A stretch of DNA of 34,365 nucleotides from NCBI GenBank assembly GCA_021324515.1, contig JAJPIY010000046.1, positions 1 to 34,365 of the forward strand, in the 5' to 3' direction. The stretch's first letter is position 1, and each line of letters begins with the position of its first letter. The translations under genes were made by a program, and so were the position numbers. Below are positions 25,106-33,248 of the stretch, in pieces. This DNA comes from Planctomycetota bacterium. GTDB lineage: Bacteria > Planctomycetota > Planctomycetia > Gemmatales > Gemmataceae. The notes below the pieces were generated by a model that saw only the letters and a program-made list of their open reading frames with translations, did no database searches and was not told the DNA's origin.

Positions 25106-26320
25106 ATGGCGGTGATACGATGGACGAGCATTTTGGTGCTAGTGGCGCTTGTGGTGTCAGGGAGCGGCGCAGACGATACCGATGCGGCCAAGAAGAGTGA
25201 GGAGGTGCTCCAACAGGCCAGCCAAGCGTTGGAGAAACAAGAGTACGATCAGGCCATCGCCTTGCTCAATGCGGCGCTTAAAGTCAACGCCAAGGCCGCC
25301 AGCGCTTATGCTCTGCGCGGCCTCGCTCACAGCCGTAAAGGCGCGCGCGACGACGCTTTGGCCGACTACGAAAAAGCGTTGCAGCTGGACGCCCGGAACG
25401 TCCTGGCCTATACCTTCCGCGGCGCCCTGCGCTTGGAGAGCGGTGATCTTGACAAAGCGGTAGAGGACTTCAACAAAGCCATTGAAATCGATCCGAAGTA
25501 CACGATCGCTTACCTCAACCGCGGCAGCGCCTACAACATCAAACGTGATTACGCCAAGGCATTGGCCGATTTCACCAAGGTCCTCGAATTGGACCCCCAA
25601 TCGATAGCCGCCTATGCTAACCGTGGACAGACATACCTATACAACCACGATCTCGATAAGGCGCTGGCCGACTTCGATAAGGCCCTTGCCATCGAGCCGA
25701 AATTCGTGAGCGGGCATATCGGCCGGGGTATCGTTTTCCAGGAGAAAGGCGATCTCGATACGGCATTTAAGGAATTCAACACGGCGCTTGTCCTCGATCC
25801 CAAGAGCGTCGAGGCGTATCAGGCGCGAGGTGACGCCTGGATGGAGAAGGAAGCCTACGACAAAGCCATCGCCGATTACAGCCATGTACTCAAACTCCGT
25901 CCCCAAGATGTGCGGGCGCAGGTCAGCCGGGCCGAGGCTTATACCGAAAAAGGAGATTACGAAAAAGGCATCGCCGATTTCCAGGAGGCCCTGAAACGCC
26001 ACGCCAACAATCCCGAGGCCCTGGCCGGCCTGGCCTGGATTTGGGCGACCTGTCCCCAAGCCGAGCTGCGCGACGGCAAAAAAGCAGTGGCATACGCGGA
26101 GAAAGCGTGCAAACTGACCGCCTTCCAGGACGCAACTTTTCTCGATACGCTAGCTGCAGCCTACGCCGAGAACGGTCAATTCGACGAGGCCGTCAAGATG
26201 CAGACCGAGGCCCTAAAATCGCCTGCCGATTTCCCTAAAAAGGAGCTGGAAAAGGCGAAATTGCGTCTCCAACTCTACAAGCAAGGCAAGCCATACCGCC
26301 AAGCCGGGCTGCATTCCTAA
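25106..26320 (+). CDS. Exported TPR-repeat protein
   Basis: This 404-residue protein has a signal peptide (MAVIRWTSILVLVALVVSGSGA) and then about ten consecutive 34-residue TPR units. Examples are DLDKAVEDFNKAIEIDPKYTIAYLNRG and DYAKALADFTKVLELDPQSIAAYANRG. The units are diverged from each other, unlike the near-identical ones at the left edge, so this is a mature gene. The protein would act outside the cytoplasm as an interaction scaffold; partners are unknown. The ATG is preceded by a very strong GAGGAGGAGG site, with a 12-bp hairpin just upstream. Confidence 0.88.
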   Translation: MAVIRWTSILVLVALVVSGSGADDTDAAKKSEEVLQQASQALEKQEYDQAIALLNAALKVNAKAASAYALRGLAHSRKGARDDALADYEKALQLDARNVLAYTFRGALRLESGDLDKAVEDFNKAIEIDPKYTIAYLNRGSAYNIKRDYAKALADFTKVLELDPQSIAAYANRGQTYLYNHDLDKALADFDKALAIEPKFVSGHIGRGIVFQEKGDLDTAFKEFNTALVLDPKSVEAYQARGDAWMEKEAYDKAIADYSHVLKLRPQDVRAQVSRAEAYTEKGDYEKGIADFQEALKRHANNPEALAGLAWIWATCPQAELRDGKKAVAYAEKACKLTAFQDATFLDTLAAAYAENGQFDEAVKMQTEALKSPADFPKKELEKAKLRLQLYKQGKPYRQAGLHS

Positions 26321-26372
26321 GGAAACGGCCCCGGCCAACCGTTCTCTCCCGGCGCGGCCTTAAAAGAAAAAA

Positions 26373-26396
26373 ACCCGCGCCGGGGGGAGCGCGGGT
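26373..26396 (-). terminator. Intrinsic terminator, minus orientation
   Basis: ACCCGCGC/GCGCGGGT forms an 8-bp stem (26373-26380 with 26389-26396) with an 8-nt loop. On the minus strand it is followed by TTTTTTTCTTTT, a good U-tract. It would end transcripts arriving from the glycerate kinase operon, 418 nt downstream of its stop, and sits 53 nt after the convergent TPR gene. Confidence 0.6.
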
Positions 26397-26443
26397 GGGG
26401 AGGGGGAGAAGGGACCATGCTTCGTGCCAGGATGGACGGAATT

Positions 26444-26511
26444 GCCCGAGTCCGCCGGAAAACCCGGACGGACTCGGGCTACCACCATGCCGCTCGGGAC
26501 TGCGCCCGAGC
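26444..26511. other. Hairpins with alternative pairing in a gene-free gap
   Basis: GCCCGAGTCCG (26444-26454) pairs with 26469-26479, with inner CCGG/CCGG. GCTCGGG (26492-26498) pairs with CCCGAGC (26505-26511). Because all four arms share the CCCGAG/CTCGGG core, arm 1 could instead pair with arm 3. I recognise no RNA family. The rest of the 26321-26813 gap shows no credible gene. Confidence 0.4.
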
Positions 26512-26813
26512 CTCTTCTGTTCCAGCCCCGTCAGTTGCAGGGTTGCGACTTTCAGAGCCGCTTTTCATTGTTAGCAACTATCGTGCCAAAAGATGTTCGA
26601 CAAGCGGAGAAAAACCAGAAGTCCTGATGTGATTGACGGTTGCATCAGAAGATTGCTGGATAGAGAGCGGAGGGCTTTTGTTGAAACCTACCGCAATTGT
26701 TACAAAAAGAGGCTGGAGGATTGGTAAGAAGCGCTAACCAATGGGATGCCTTCTTAAGTCCCTAGCTCTGTTCTTAGCGTCCTGGGTCCTTGGGGGCCTT
26801 TCACTCGTCTGGC

Positions 26814-28151
26814 TCATGGGCCGATAAGCACCACCCGCACGTCCATGACATTCGTCTGGGTCAGTCCGGTTTTAAGGAGATCGCCCGTTGCTTCGAAGAA
26901 AGAATAAGCATCGTGGCGCTCCAGGTAAGCAGCGGGATCGAGTCCCATGGTGGCGGCCCGTGTCAGGGTGGATTCGTCGGCGAGCGCGCCGGCGGCGTCA
27001 GTGGGGCCGTCTTCGCCGTCGGTGCCGCCGCTGAGTACAACCATGTTCCGCAGTCCAGCCGCGCCCAAGTAAGCAGCGGCCGAGAGCACCCATTCCTGAT
27101 TGCGTCCTCCCCGGCCTGGCGAGGGGCCGAGCGTCACGGTCGTTTCCCCGCCAGACAGTAGACATACTGGCGGACGCAAAGGCCGACCGTCGGCGCGAAT
27201 GCTCCGCGCGATGCCGGCCAAGACAACGGCGGCATGACGGGTTTCTCCCTCGATGTAAGAACCCAGGTTCAGCACGGTGTAACCCCATTTCTCTGCTTGG
27301 CCTTGAGCAGCGTCGAGAGCGCGGCTGTTGTTGCCGAGAACCAGATTGTGTACTGAAGGCGGCAGCGTCTTAGGCGTCTCCGGAAAGCCTCCTGCACGAC
27401 CGCGTTCCAGATGGGCCAAGACGGAAGGCGGCACCTTCTTTCGCAGGCCGTAACGGTCGAGAATTGCCAAAGCGTCGGCGAAGGTCGTCGGGTCGGGCGC
27501 TGTAGGGCCTGAAGCGATCACGTCAAGAGGATCGCCAATCACGTCGGAAATAATCAGGCTAAACAACGGTCTCGCACCGAATGCCTGAGCCAGCCGTCCC
27601 CCCTTGATAGCGGACAGGTGCTTGCGGACGCAGTTCATTTCGTTGATGGTGGCGCCGCAGGCATGCAGGAGGGCCGTGACGTGCTGTTTGTCTTGCAGCG
27701 TGATCCCGGCGACAGGGGCCGGCAGCAGCGCCGACCCCCCGCCCGACAGCAAGCACAGGCCCACATCGTGCGGTCCTGCCTTGGCGACAAGATCGAGCAT
27801 GGCCTGGACGCCGGCCACCCCTTCGGCCGTCGGCTGATTGCTGCCGGCTGGCCGGGCCGCGTGGAGACGAAGCACACGCAGCGGCCGCACAGATTCCATC
27901 GGGACATTGACAACACCCGACAGCCGATCAAGCGAACCTACCAAGGCCGCTTCGACGCCGGCAGCCATCGCGGCCCCCGCTTTGCCGCCGCCCACAACAA
28001 GGATGTGTCCTGGTCCCGCCAGCGTTTTCGCCAACTCCGGTGGCGGATACATCAAGAAATCGCGTACCAGCAGAAACGGATCGACGGCGGCGACCGCAGC
28101 CTGCCAGATGGCCTGGGCATGTTGGCGCAGCAAAGAAGCAGTCCTCAGCAT
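26814..28151 (-). CDS. Glycerate 2-kinase (DUF4147/MOFRL family)
   Basis: This 445-residue enzyme phosphorylates D-glycerate to 2-phosphoglycerate with ATP, feeding glycolysis. The N-terminal DUF4147 domain has GHILVVGGGKAGAAMA, LCLLSGGGSALLPAP and NEMNCVRKHLSAIKGGRLAQ, followed by ISDVIGDPLDVIASGPTAPDP. The C-terminal MOFRL domain has CLLSGGETTVTLG, GRGGRNQEWVLSAA and VVLSGGTDGEDGPTDAAGA. All match the family, and the length is normal. Its ATG lies just inside the 3' end of the small upstream gene (7-nt overlap), so the two are translationally coupled; no separate strong ribosome binding site is seen. Confidence 0.93.
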   Translation of the reverse strand: MLRTASLLRQHAQAIWQAAVAAVDPFLLVRDFLMYPPPELAKTLAGPGHILVVGGGKAGAAMAAGVEAALVGSLDRLSGVVNVPMESVRPLRVLRLHAARPAGSNQPTAEGVAGVQAMLDLVAKAGPHDVGLCLLSGGGSALLPAPVAGITLQDKQHVTALLHACGATINEMNCVRKHLSAIKGGRLAQAFGARPLFSLIISDVIGDPLDVIASGPTAPDPTTFADALAILDRYGLRKKVPPSVLAHLERGRAGGFPETPKTLPPSVHNLVLGNNSRALDAAQGQAEKWGYTVLNLGSYIEGETRHAAVVLAGIARSIRADGRPLRPPVCLLSGGETTVTLGPSPGRGGRNQEWVLSAAAYLGAAGLRNMVVLSGGTDGEDGPTDAAGALADESTLTRAATMGLDPAAYLERHDAYSFFEATGDLLKTGLTQTNVMDVRVVLIGP

Positions 28152-28390
28152 AGAAACGCTGTTCTCGAATCTCTCGAAGGAGTTCGAACCGAAACAACCC
28201 TTTCAGAGTAACATAGGAAATCACGCAGGAGGCAGCGGACCAGAGCACCGGTAGTCATGCCCTGTTCCCGTGCTGTGGCCTCAAGGCGCTTCCACAAATG
28301 CGATTCGAGCAGGACGGGCACTTCCACTACCGTATCTTCGGATCGAGAGTTGCCCGTGAGGGAAACTTTCTGTGCATTCAGACTATTCAT
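28145..28390 (-). CDS. Small possible ribbon-helix-helix-like protein
   Basis: The product has 81 residues. The central stretch VEVPVLLESHLWKRLEATAREQGMTTGALVRCLLRDFL has the strand-helix-helix pattern of ribbon-helix-helix (CopG/Arc-like) DNA-binding proteins; assignment is by pattern only. ATG 28390 is preceded by GGGAGGAGAT, a very strong site; the frame continues upstream but with repeat-derived sequence. The stop overlaps the glycerate kinase start, so it could be a local regulator of that gene or simply an operon partner. Confidence 0.6.
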   Translation of the reverse strand: MNSLNAQKVSLTGNSRSEDTVVEVPVLLESHLWKRLEATAREQGMTTGALVRCLLRDFLCYSERVVSVRTPSRDSRTAFLC

Positions 28391-28496
28391 GATCTCCTCC
28401 CGTTCTGGATTGAGAGCGCTTTCGTAGGTGCAGGAGTGGTTTAGCGACGCTTCTGGGAAACATCGCCATACTGCCCCCAGCCGAATCCGACACAAC

Positions 28497-28523
28497 GCTC
28501 CCTCCCCCTGAGGGGGAGGGAGC
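28497..28523. repeat. Palindrome CTCCCTCCCCC-TGA-GGGGGAGGGAG
   Basis: A perfect 12-bp stem with a TGA loop lies between the cytidylate-kinase-like gene and the small coupled gene. Its arm is the same as the arms in the 35-nt palindrome array at 30393-30688, so this is a solitary member of that family. No U-tract is present. Confidence 0.8.
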
Positions 28524-28570
28524 AAAAGAGGCGCAGCTAGCCGCGCCCAGTATGCCCCGTGTCTTTTCGC

Positions 28571-29290
28571 CTACACGAGGCCCTGTAGATGTTCCGTCGC
28601 CTTGTGGTGCAGGGCGTGGAGGATAAAATCGGCGCAGTCGGACGGAGACCACCGCGACGTATTCAGGACCAAATCGTAGTTGCCTGGCTGGCTGGGATCG
28701 ATGTGAAAGTGCTCGCGGAGGAAACGGCTTCGCTCCCGATCGAGCTGGTCGAGTTGGCGGACGGCCGCCCCGTGATCGAGACGGCGAGTGCGGCCAAAGG
28801 TGGCGATACGGTCTTCGCGGTCGCCGACCAGGCACACGCGCAGCGTAGTATGCGGCGGCAAAAGAAACTCGGCCCCCCGACCGACGATCAAACAGCGGCC
28901 TTGCTCGCCCAGGGAACGAATCACGGAGATGAGATGGCGGAAATAGCGGCTTTCACTTAGGTCGCAGCGCGAGCTAAACGACTCCAGGCACTCCAGCAGC
29001 CAACCTTGACGCCGTTCATCGATACCCTCGACGACGGCCACAGGCAGGCGCAACGCTTGAGCGATCCGCGCCGGCACTTCCCGATCATACACCGGCCAGC
29101 CAAGCCGTTCGCCGACTTGCCAGGCTACTTCGCGGGCTGGCGTGCCAATCTCGCGGGACACGGCGATGGTAAAATGGTCTAACGCCGTTTGTTCTGGCGT
29201 CATGTGTTTCGGTTCCGGCTCGGCACAACAGCCCATTAATACATGCTTCAGCGCCTCTGCCTGACGATTCATAAAACTAGTCACAGTCAT
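28571..29290 (-). CDS. Cytidylate-kinase-like family protein
   Basis: This 239-residue protein fits the cytidylate kinase-like family (Cytidylate_kin2). It shows FTIAVSREIGTPAREVAWQVGERLGWPVYDREV near the N-terminus, a central CLIVGRGAEFLL, the RVCLVGDREDRIATF strand with following Arg-rich lid, and YDLVLNTSRWSPSDCADFIL near the C-terminus. The N-terminal loop lacks a canonical GxxGxGKS P-loop, as is usual for this subfamily, so substrate and activity are uncertain. AGGGAGG lies 6-7 nt before the ATG. It precedes the glycerate kinase pair on the same strand, with a palindromic repeat between. Confidence 0.8.
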   Translation of the reverse strand: MTVTSFMNRQAEALKHVLMGCCAEPEPKHMTPEQTALDHFTIAVSREIGTPAREVAWQVGERLGWPVYDREVPARIAQALRLPVAVVEGIDERRQGWLLECLESFSSRCDLSESRYFRHLISVIRSLGEQGRCLIVGRGAEFLLPPHTTLRVCLVGDREDRIATFGRTRRLDHGAAVRQLDQLDRERSRFLREHFHIDPSQPGNYDLVLNTSRWSPSDCADFILHALHHKATEHLQGLV

Positions 29291-29456
29291 GACAAACCTC
29301 CCTTGAGTTTTGGATTGTGCGTTCCCGTGCGGAACAAGGGAACGCCCTTGACTTTTCCGCTTAACGTTTGGAACGGCGACGGTTCAGGGGCGGGGGAATG
29401 CGCAGTGTCCCCATCAGAAATTCCCCCGTTGCGGGGGAAAGGAGGAATAGCTCAAA

Positions 29457-29832
29457 TCAGGAGGATGCACAAAGTCTGATGGCGCGGCACTTCCGTAGGT
29501 AGAGGCCGTGAACTGAACGGCAGAGAATTAGGACCATGCATCCGCTCTGGACAAAGAGGTGGCAAGCGCTCGTGGTTGGCTTTGCCATGGAGTCGTTCGG
29601 GATCGCCCTTGTCGTCATCGGGAGGGAGCACAGCATTCTTGCAGGGGCGGACAGGATGGTGAGCGGGGCTATCACCGCGACAGCGGCGCAGACGAGCCAA
29701 TACTCGACAGCGTTCTCGGCTGCTTCCGTCCTGCGGATAAACACGAGGGAGCGCCCGCCCTAGGCCGCTTATCCACGACAAGAGTAAGCAGGCGAAAGCA
29801 GCGCAAACAAGCACTCTGGAGATGGTTCGCAT
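29457..29832 (-). other. Possible small hydrophobic gene, unresolved
   Basis: Two overlapping minus-strand frames and one plus-strand frame (29536-29763) compete here. The minus frame from 29832 starts like a signal peptide (MRTISRVLVCAAFACLLL) but degenerates into an Arg/Pro-rich tail. The minus frame from GTG 29744 contains a Flp-pilin-like stretch, AENAVEYWLVCAAVAVIAP. None has a convincing ribosome binding site, so I call no gene. The rest of 29291-30023 has short hairpins (for example TTCCCCCG/CGGGGGAA at 29421-29439) and nothing else I can support. Confidence 0.25.
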
Positions 29833-30023
29833 ATTGGGTCCGCCATGCTATCAAGGGACGGAAGGGGCGATACCACTCCCCAAAGGAGGATGCCAACCCG
29901 TGATTTCATCCGCGTGTGCTTCGCTTTGGGCGCGCGTCTTTCGACTCCACATTATGCTGCAATATACCACCGCGAAAAGACTTCTCAAGGGCCGTCTCGT
30001 TACTTTTTCGTCAGGAGAGGTCT

Positions 30024-30239
30024 TCAGTTTTGTAGCATGATGTAGCGCCAGTGGTGCGGCTGGTTTTGCCGATAGCGCCAACCGGACGGCGTATCCATTG
30101 GGGCCGTAGTCTGGACTTGACCCGGTCGGCCAAACAGCGCTTTGGCGCTGTCTTTGGAGAACCAGCCTGTTTTGTACACCCCCCAACCGATCACCCCTAA
30201 GGCGCCGGCTGCCGTCAGAAGAACTTGCCAACGTCTCAT
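30024..30239 (-). CDS. Small membrane-anchored hypothetical protein
   Basis: The product has 71 residues. MRRWQVLLTAAGALGVIGWGVYKTGWF is an N-terminal membrane anchor or uncleaved signal, followed by a soluble tail with WRYRQNQPHHWRYIML at the end. ATG 30239 is supported by an AGGAGG site 6 nt upstream. Longer versions of the frame run into the palindromic repeat array and are artefacts. No domain is recognised and no operon partner is obvious. Confidence 0.6.
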   Translation of the reverse strand: MRRWQVLLTAAGALGVIGWGVYKTGWFSKDSAKALFGRPGQVQTTAPMDTPSGWRYRQNQPHHWRYIMLQN

Positions 30240-30392
30240 GTATCGCCTCCTGGCTCGATCGAAATTCGCCGCCTTCCCGGATGGCGTCGCGGAGGTAATT
30301 GATTGATCCACGGAAAAGCGAAACGGACGCACACACCCCACTCTGCCAAGCAGTAACTGGGCACGGGGAGATTGGACATTTTTTCCCTTTCC

Positions 30393-30688
30393 CCCCCCCA
30401 CCCCAACCCTCCCCCACCAGGGGGGAGGGGGCCTTGTTTCTCCCTCCCCCCTGGTGGGGGAGGGAGCCTTGTTTCTCCCTCCCCCCTGGTGGGGGAGGGA
30501 GCCTTGTTTCTCCCTCCCCCACAAGGGGGGAGGGAGCCTTGTTTCTCCCTCCCCCACAAGGGGGGAGGGAGCCTTGTTTCTCCCTCCCCCCTGGTGGGGG
30601 AGGGGGCCTTGTTTCTCCCTCCCCCCTGGTGGGGGAGGGAGCCTTGTTTCTCCCTCCCCCCTGGTGGGGGAGGGTTGGGGTGGGGGGG
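30393..30688. repeat. Array of eight palindromes in 35-nt units with inverted terminal arms
   Basis: The 8-nt linker CCTTGTTT recurs at 30432, 30467, 30502, 30537, 30572, 30607 and 30642, exactly 35 nt apart. Between the linkers lie palindromes of the form CTCCCTCCCCC-loop-GGGGGAGGGAG, with loop CTGGT, ACAAG or (first copy) ACCAG. The ends, 30393-30418 and 30663-30688, are perfect 26-bp inverted repeats, so the whole 296-bp block is itself flanked like a cassette. Reading frames through it encode only Pro/Gly-rich repeats. Confidence 0.92.
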
Positions 30689-31029
30689 AATTGTGCCAAA
30701 TTCAACTGTGCCCAGTGATAAAAGGGAACTATCCTGTTCCGTGCCACGCGTGGCGGCCCGTTGTACGATATTCTGACATCGATTGCAACAGGAACAGAGA
30801 CGCAGAACTGCCGGCTGTGTAATCGCGTTCCCTCGATGAAATCAAGAGAGCGAATAAAGGTGCAACCGATTTCGTCAAGGGAGGGCAGTTTGGCACGCGC
30901 GGGGCGCGAATGCAGCCCCGCGCGCCTAAATCGAGAGAGGCATGCCTGCTCGCCTGTTCATCTATTCAACGGTGGCACCATCGACTATAAAAGGATAGGT
31001 ACGTATCAGGCGACGCAGTTTGAGATCAC

Positions 31030-31100
31030 TACCCGGTGGTGTAACGGTAGCACAAGGGACTTTGGCTCCCTTAGTCCTGGTTCGAATCCAGGCCGGGTAG
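31030..31100 (+). tRNA. tRNA-Gln (anticodon TTG)
   Basis: A complete cloverleaf is present. The acceptor TACCCGG pairs with CCGGGTA, with discriminator G at 31100. The D-arm is GTGGTGTAACGGTAGCAC. The anticodon stem AGGGA/TCCCT encloses CTTTGGC, giving anticodon TTG. The T-arm is CCTGG-TTCGAAT-CCAGG. CCA is not encoded. No gene is visible in the flanks 30690-31029 and 31101-31520. Confidence 0.95.
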
Positions 31101-31520
31101 CTCTCTTCTTCCGGCTGTTCGTTGCCTTTCCCTCTTCGTGGCCATGAGGCTGTCCACGGAACCGTCCTATCGCCCAATCTGCAAAGCTGGCCGACGACTT
31201 TGGCCAAGAGAAATCCCCCTCCTCCTCTCTGGCCTCAATCGTGTTCGGATGTAAATCGGTTTTGCCGTTGATGAGCGTTTCCGCACAAGGGATGGCCGAA
31301 TCGCATACCTGGATCAGTGGCTCAGGCTTTGGATAGGGCAGACCCCTGTTTGTCTTTTTGCCCACGAGCTTCGGTCAGCAAGCGGCGGAGCATCCATCGG
31401 GGCCTGGCAAGATTGGTGCAAGGCTGCAACAGCGGGGCTGGCACTTGATTTGCTAAAACAAAAGAGCGGCGCACCAAATGACGTGCGCAATACTAATGAG
31501 GGAGAGGGCCATTCGGAATC

Positions 31521-32777
31521 ATGACGACATCGCATCAAGCGGATACCCGGATCCTACCCAAGGCGCGGCTTGATGACCTGATCCAGTTCCTGCTGCAAGA
31601 TGGATTCGAGGTGATCGGTCCCCAGATCGAACAACAGGCGATCGTCTATGGCCCTGTCCAATCGGCCAAGGAGTTGCCGGTTGGTTGGACGGATCGGCAG
31701 GCCCCCGGATCGTACCGGCTGGAGAAACGGCAAGATAATGCCTACTTCGGCTACGCTGTGGGGCCGCACTCTTGGAAGAAATATCTCTTCCCGCCGACGC
31801 TGCGACTGTGGCAGGCGCGGCGCATCGACGGGAGGTTCGAGGTCTGCGACGCCATGCCGGACCCGCCGCGCCGCGCTCTCCTGGGCGTGCGAGCCTGTGA
31901 ACTCCACGCCCTCGCTGTGCAAGATAAGGTCTTTCTCGACCGCGCAGGTCAGTTTACCGACCCGCATTACGCGAAGGCGCGCGAACGGTTGTTCCTCATT
32001 GCCGTAGAGTGCGAAACCCCGAGCGGAACGTGTTTCTGCGCCTCGATGGGCACGGGGCCTACAGTGGAGAGGGCCAAGCCGCACGGAATGCAGGGCGAAG
32101 AAAACCCGGTTGGCGCCGATCTTTCTTCTGCATCAGTTCGTCAGTCCTTGCCGCTCATCCCTGAGCCGTCGCCCCCCGGCCCCGTTTTTTTCGACTTGGT
32201 CCTCACAGAGCTGGACGAGGAGTTCGTCGTTCGCCCTGGCAGTGTGGCAGGCCAGAGTATGCTGGATCGGCTAGAGTTGACGACAGCTTCCCCAGAACAG
32301 GGGGAGGAAGCTCAGCGGCGCGTGGAAGCAGCGGCCCAAAAGATGGGCCGAACGCTTGATGTTACGGACATCCGAAATCTGCTACACCGCAATCAGGAAC
32401 ATCCGCGTTGGGACGAAGTCGCCGGCCGCTGCCTGGCCTGCACCAACTGCACCCTCGTCTGCCCGACGTGTTTTTGTTCTTGTGTAGAAGACGCCACTGA
32501 TCTGAATCTGCAAACCGCCGAGCGCGTCCGTCGCTGGGATAGCTGTTTTACTCCCGAGTTCGCCCGTGTCCACGGTGGGAATTTCCGGCCGAGCATCCGA
32601 GGGCGCTACCGCCAGTGGCTGACGCACAAGTTCGCCTCCTGGTTCGATCAGTTCGACGTGTCTGGCTGTGTCGGCTGTGGCAGATGCATTACTTGGTGTC
32701 CGGTGGGTATCGACGTAACTGAGGAGATCACCGCTATCCGAGCGACCGACGGCCAAAGAGAGGAGAAAAAGCCATGA
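31521..32777 (+). CDS. hydB: Group 3b [NiFe]-hydrogenase beta (iron-sulfur) subunit
   Basis: This 418-residue cytosolic protein carries electrons between the hydrogenase small subunit and the flavin subunit. It has an N-terminal half with GVRACELHALAVQDKVFL and a C-terminal two-cluster [4Fe-4S] ferredoxin region. The first cluster motif, CLACTNCTLVCP, is around residue 305 and is followed by extra Cys residues (CFCSC). The second, CVGCGRCITWCP, is around residue 381. This matches the HydB/HyhB-type beta subunit of sulfhydrogenase-like group 3b enzymes. It is the first gene of the operon and overlaps the next gene as ATGA. The ATG context lacks a strong ribosome binding site; GAGGGAGAGGG lies about 12-20 nt upstream. 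Confidence 0.88.
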   Translation: MTTSHQADTRILPKARLDDLIQFLLQDGFEVIGPQIEQQAIVYGPVQSAKELPVGWTDRQAPGSYRLEKRQDNAYFGYAVGPHSWKKYLFPPTLRLWQARRIDGRFEVCDAMPDPPRRALLGVRACELHALAVQDKVFLDRAGQFTDPHYAKARERLFLIAVECETPSGTCFCASMGTGPTVERAKPHGMQGEENPVGADLSSASVRQSLPLIPEPSPPGPVFFDLVLTELDEEFVVRPGSVAGQSMLDRLELTTASPEQGEEAQRRVEAAAQKMGRTLDVTDIRNLLHRNQEHPRWDEVAGRCLACTNCTLVCPTCFCSCVEDATDLNLQTAERVRRWDSCFTPEFARVHGGNFRPSIRGRYRQWLTHKFASWFDQFDVSGCVGCGRCITWCPVGIDVTEEITAIRATDGQREEKKP

Positions 32778-33232
32778 CCGACCTTGCCCTTCTTGGCGCC
32801 TTTGCCAGCCATGCCTTCCTGGAAGCGTTGAGTGAACAGCACCGGATGCGCTTGGCTTCGGGCGTGAACCCATTCCGCGCTGCTCCCGGCGAGTACCTGG
32901 CGCGGGAAGGGGAACCGGCCCAGGCGTTCTACCTCATTCAATCGGGCCACGTCGGTATCGGCACTCATCTCGGCAAGGGCGGCACTGCGCCGATCCAGAC
33001 CCTGGGCCCAGGCGATGTGGTAGGCTGGTCGTGGTTGTTGCCGCCTTATCAATGGCAGTTCGACGCCCGTGCCATCGATTCCGTGCAAGGGCTGGTATTC
33101 GACGCCGCTTGGCTGCGGGACCAATGCGAGCAGGACCACGAGCTTGGTTATCACCTGCTCAAGCAGCTCCTGACCGTCGTCAGCGGCCGATTGGCCGCCT
33201 GTCGGATACAGCAACTGGATATTTACAAGTGA
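32774..33232 (+). CDS. Cyclic-nucleotide-binding-fold protein of the hydrogenase operon
   Basis: This 152-residue stand-alone CRP-type sensor domain has the beta-roll pattern GEYLAREGEPAQAFYLIQSGHVGIG, followed by LGPGDVVGWSWLLPPYQWQFDARAID in place of the phosphate-binding cassette, and a C-terminal helix. There is no DNA-binding helix-turn-helix, so it is not a complete CRP/FNR regulator. Such proteins are found inside bacterial group 3b hydrogenase operons, between beta and gamma subunits, and may regulate or stabilise the enzyme; the ligand is unknown. Its start overlaps hydB by 4 nt. Confidence 0.85.
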   Translation: MTDLALLGAFASHAFLEALSEQHRMRLASGVNPFRAAPGEYLAREGEPAQAFYLIQSGHVGIGTHLGKGGTAPIQTLGPGDVVGWSWLLPPYQWQFDARAIDSVQGLVFDAAWLRDQCEQDHELGYHLLKQLLTVVSGRLAACRIQQLDIYK

Positions 33233-33248
33233 TGCGAGGGCCTGCGAC

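Noticed and set aside
30393-30688. CRISPR array with 35-nt period
   Set aside because: The linkers between palindromes are identical (CCTTGTTT) and only 8 nt long, so there are no spacers.
29851-30822. Pro/Gly-rich proteins on both strands across 30390-30690
   Set aside because: All are translations of the palindrome array; only the last 71 codons of one minus frame (30024-30239) form a credible gene.
31006-31365. 119-residue minus-strand protein containing GFEPGLREPKSLVLPLHHRVV
   Set aside because: This is the well-known antisense translation of a tRNA gene, here tRNA-Gln; it is not a protein gene.
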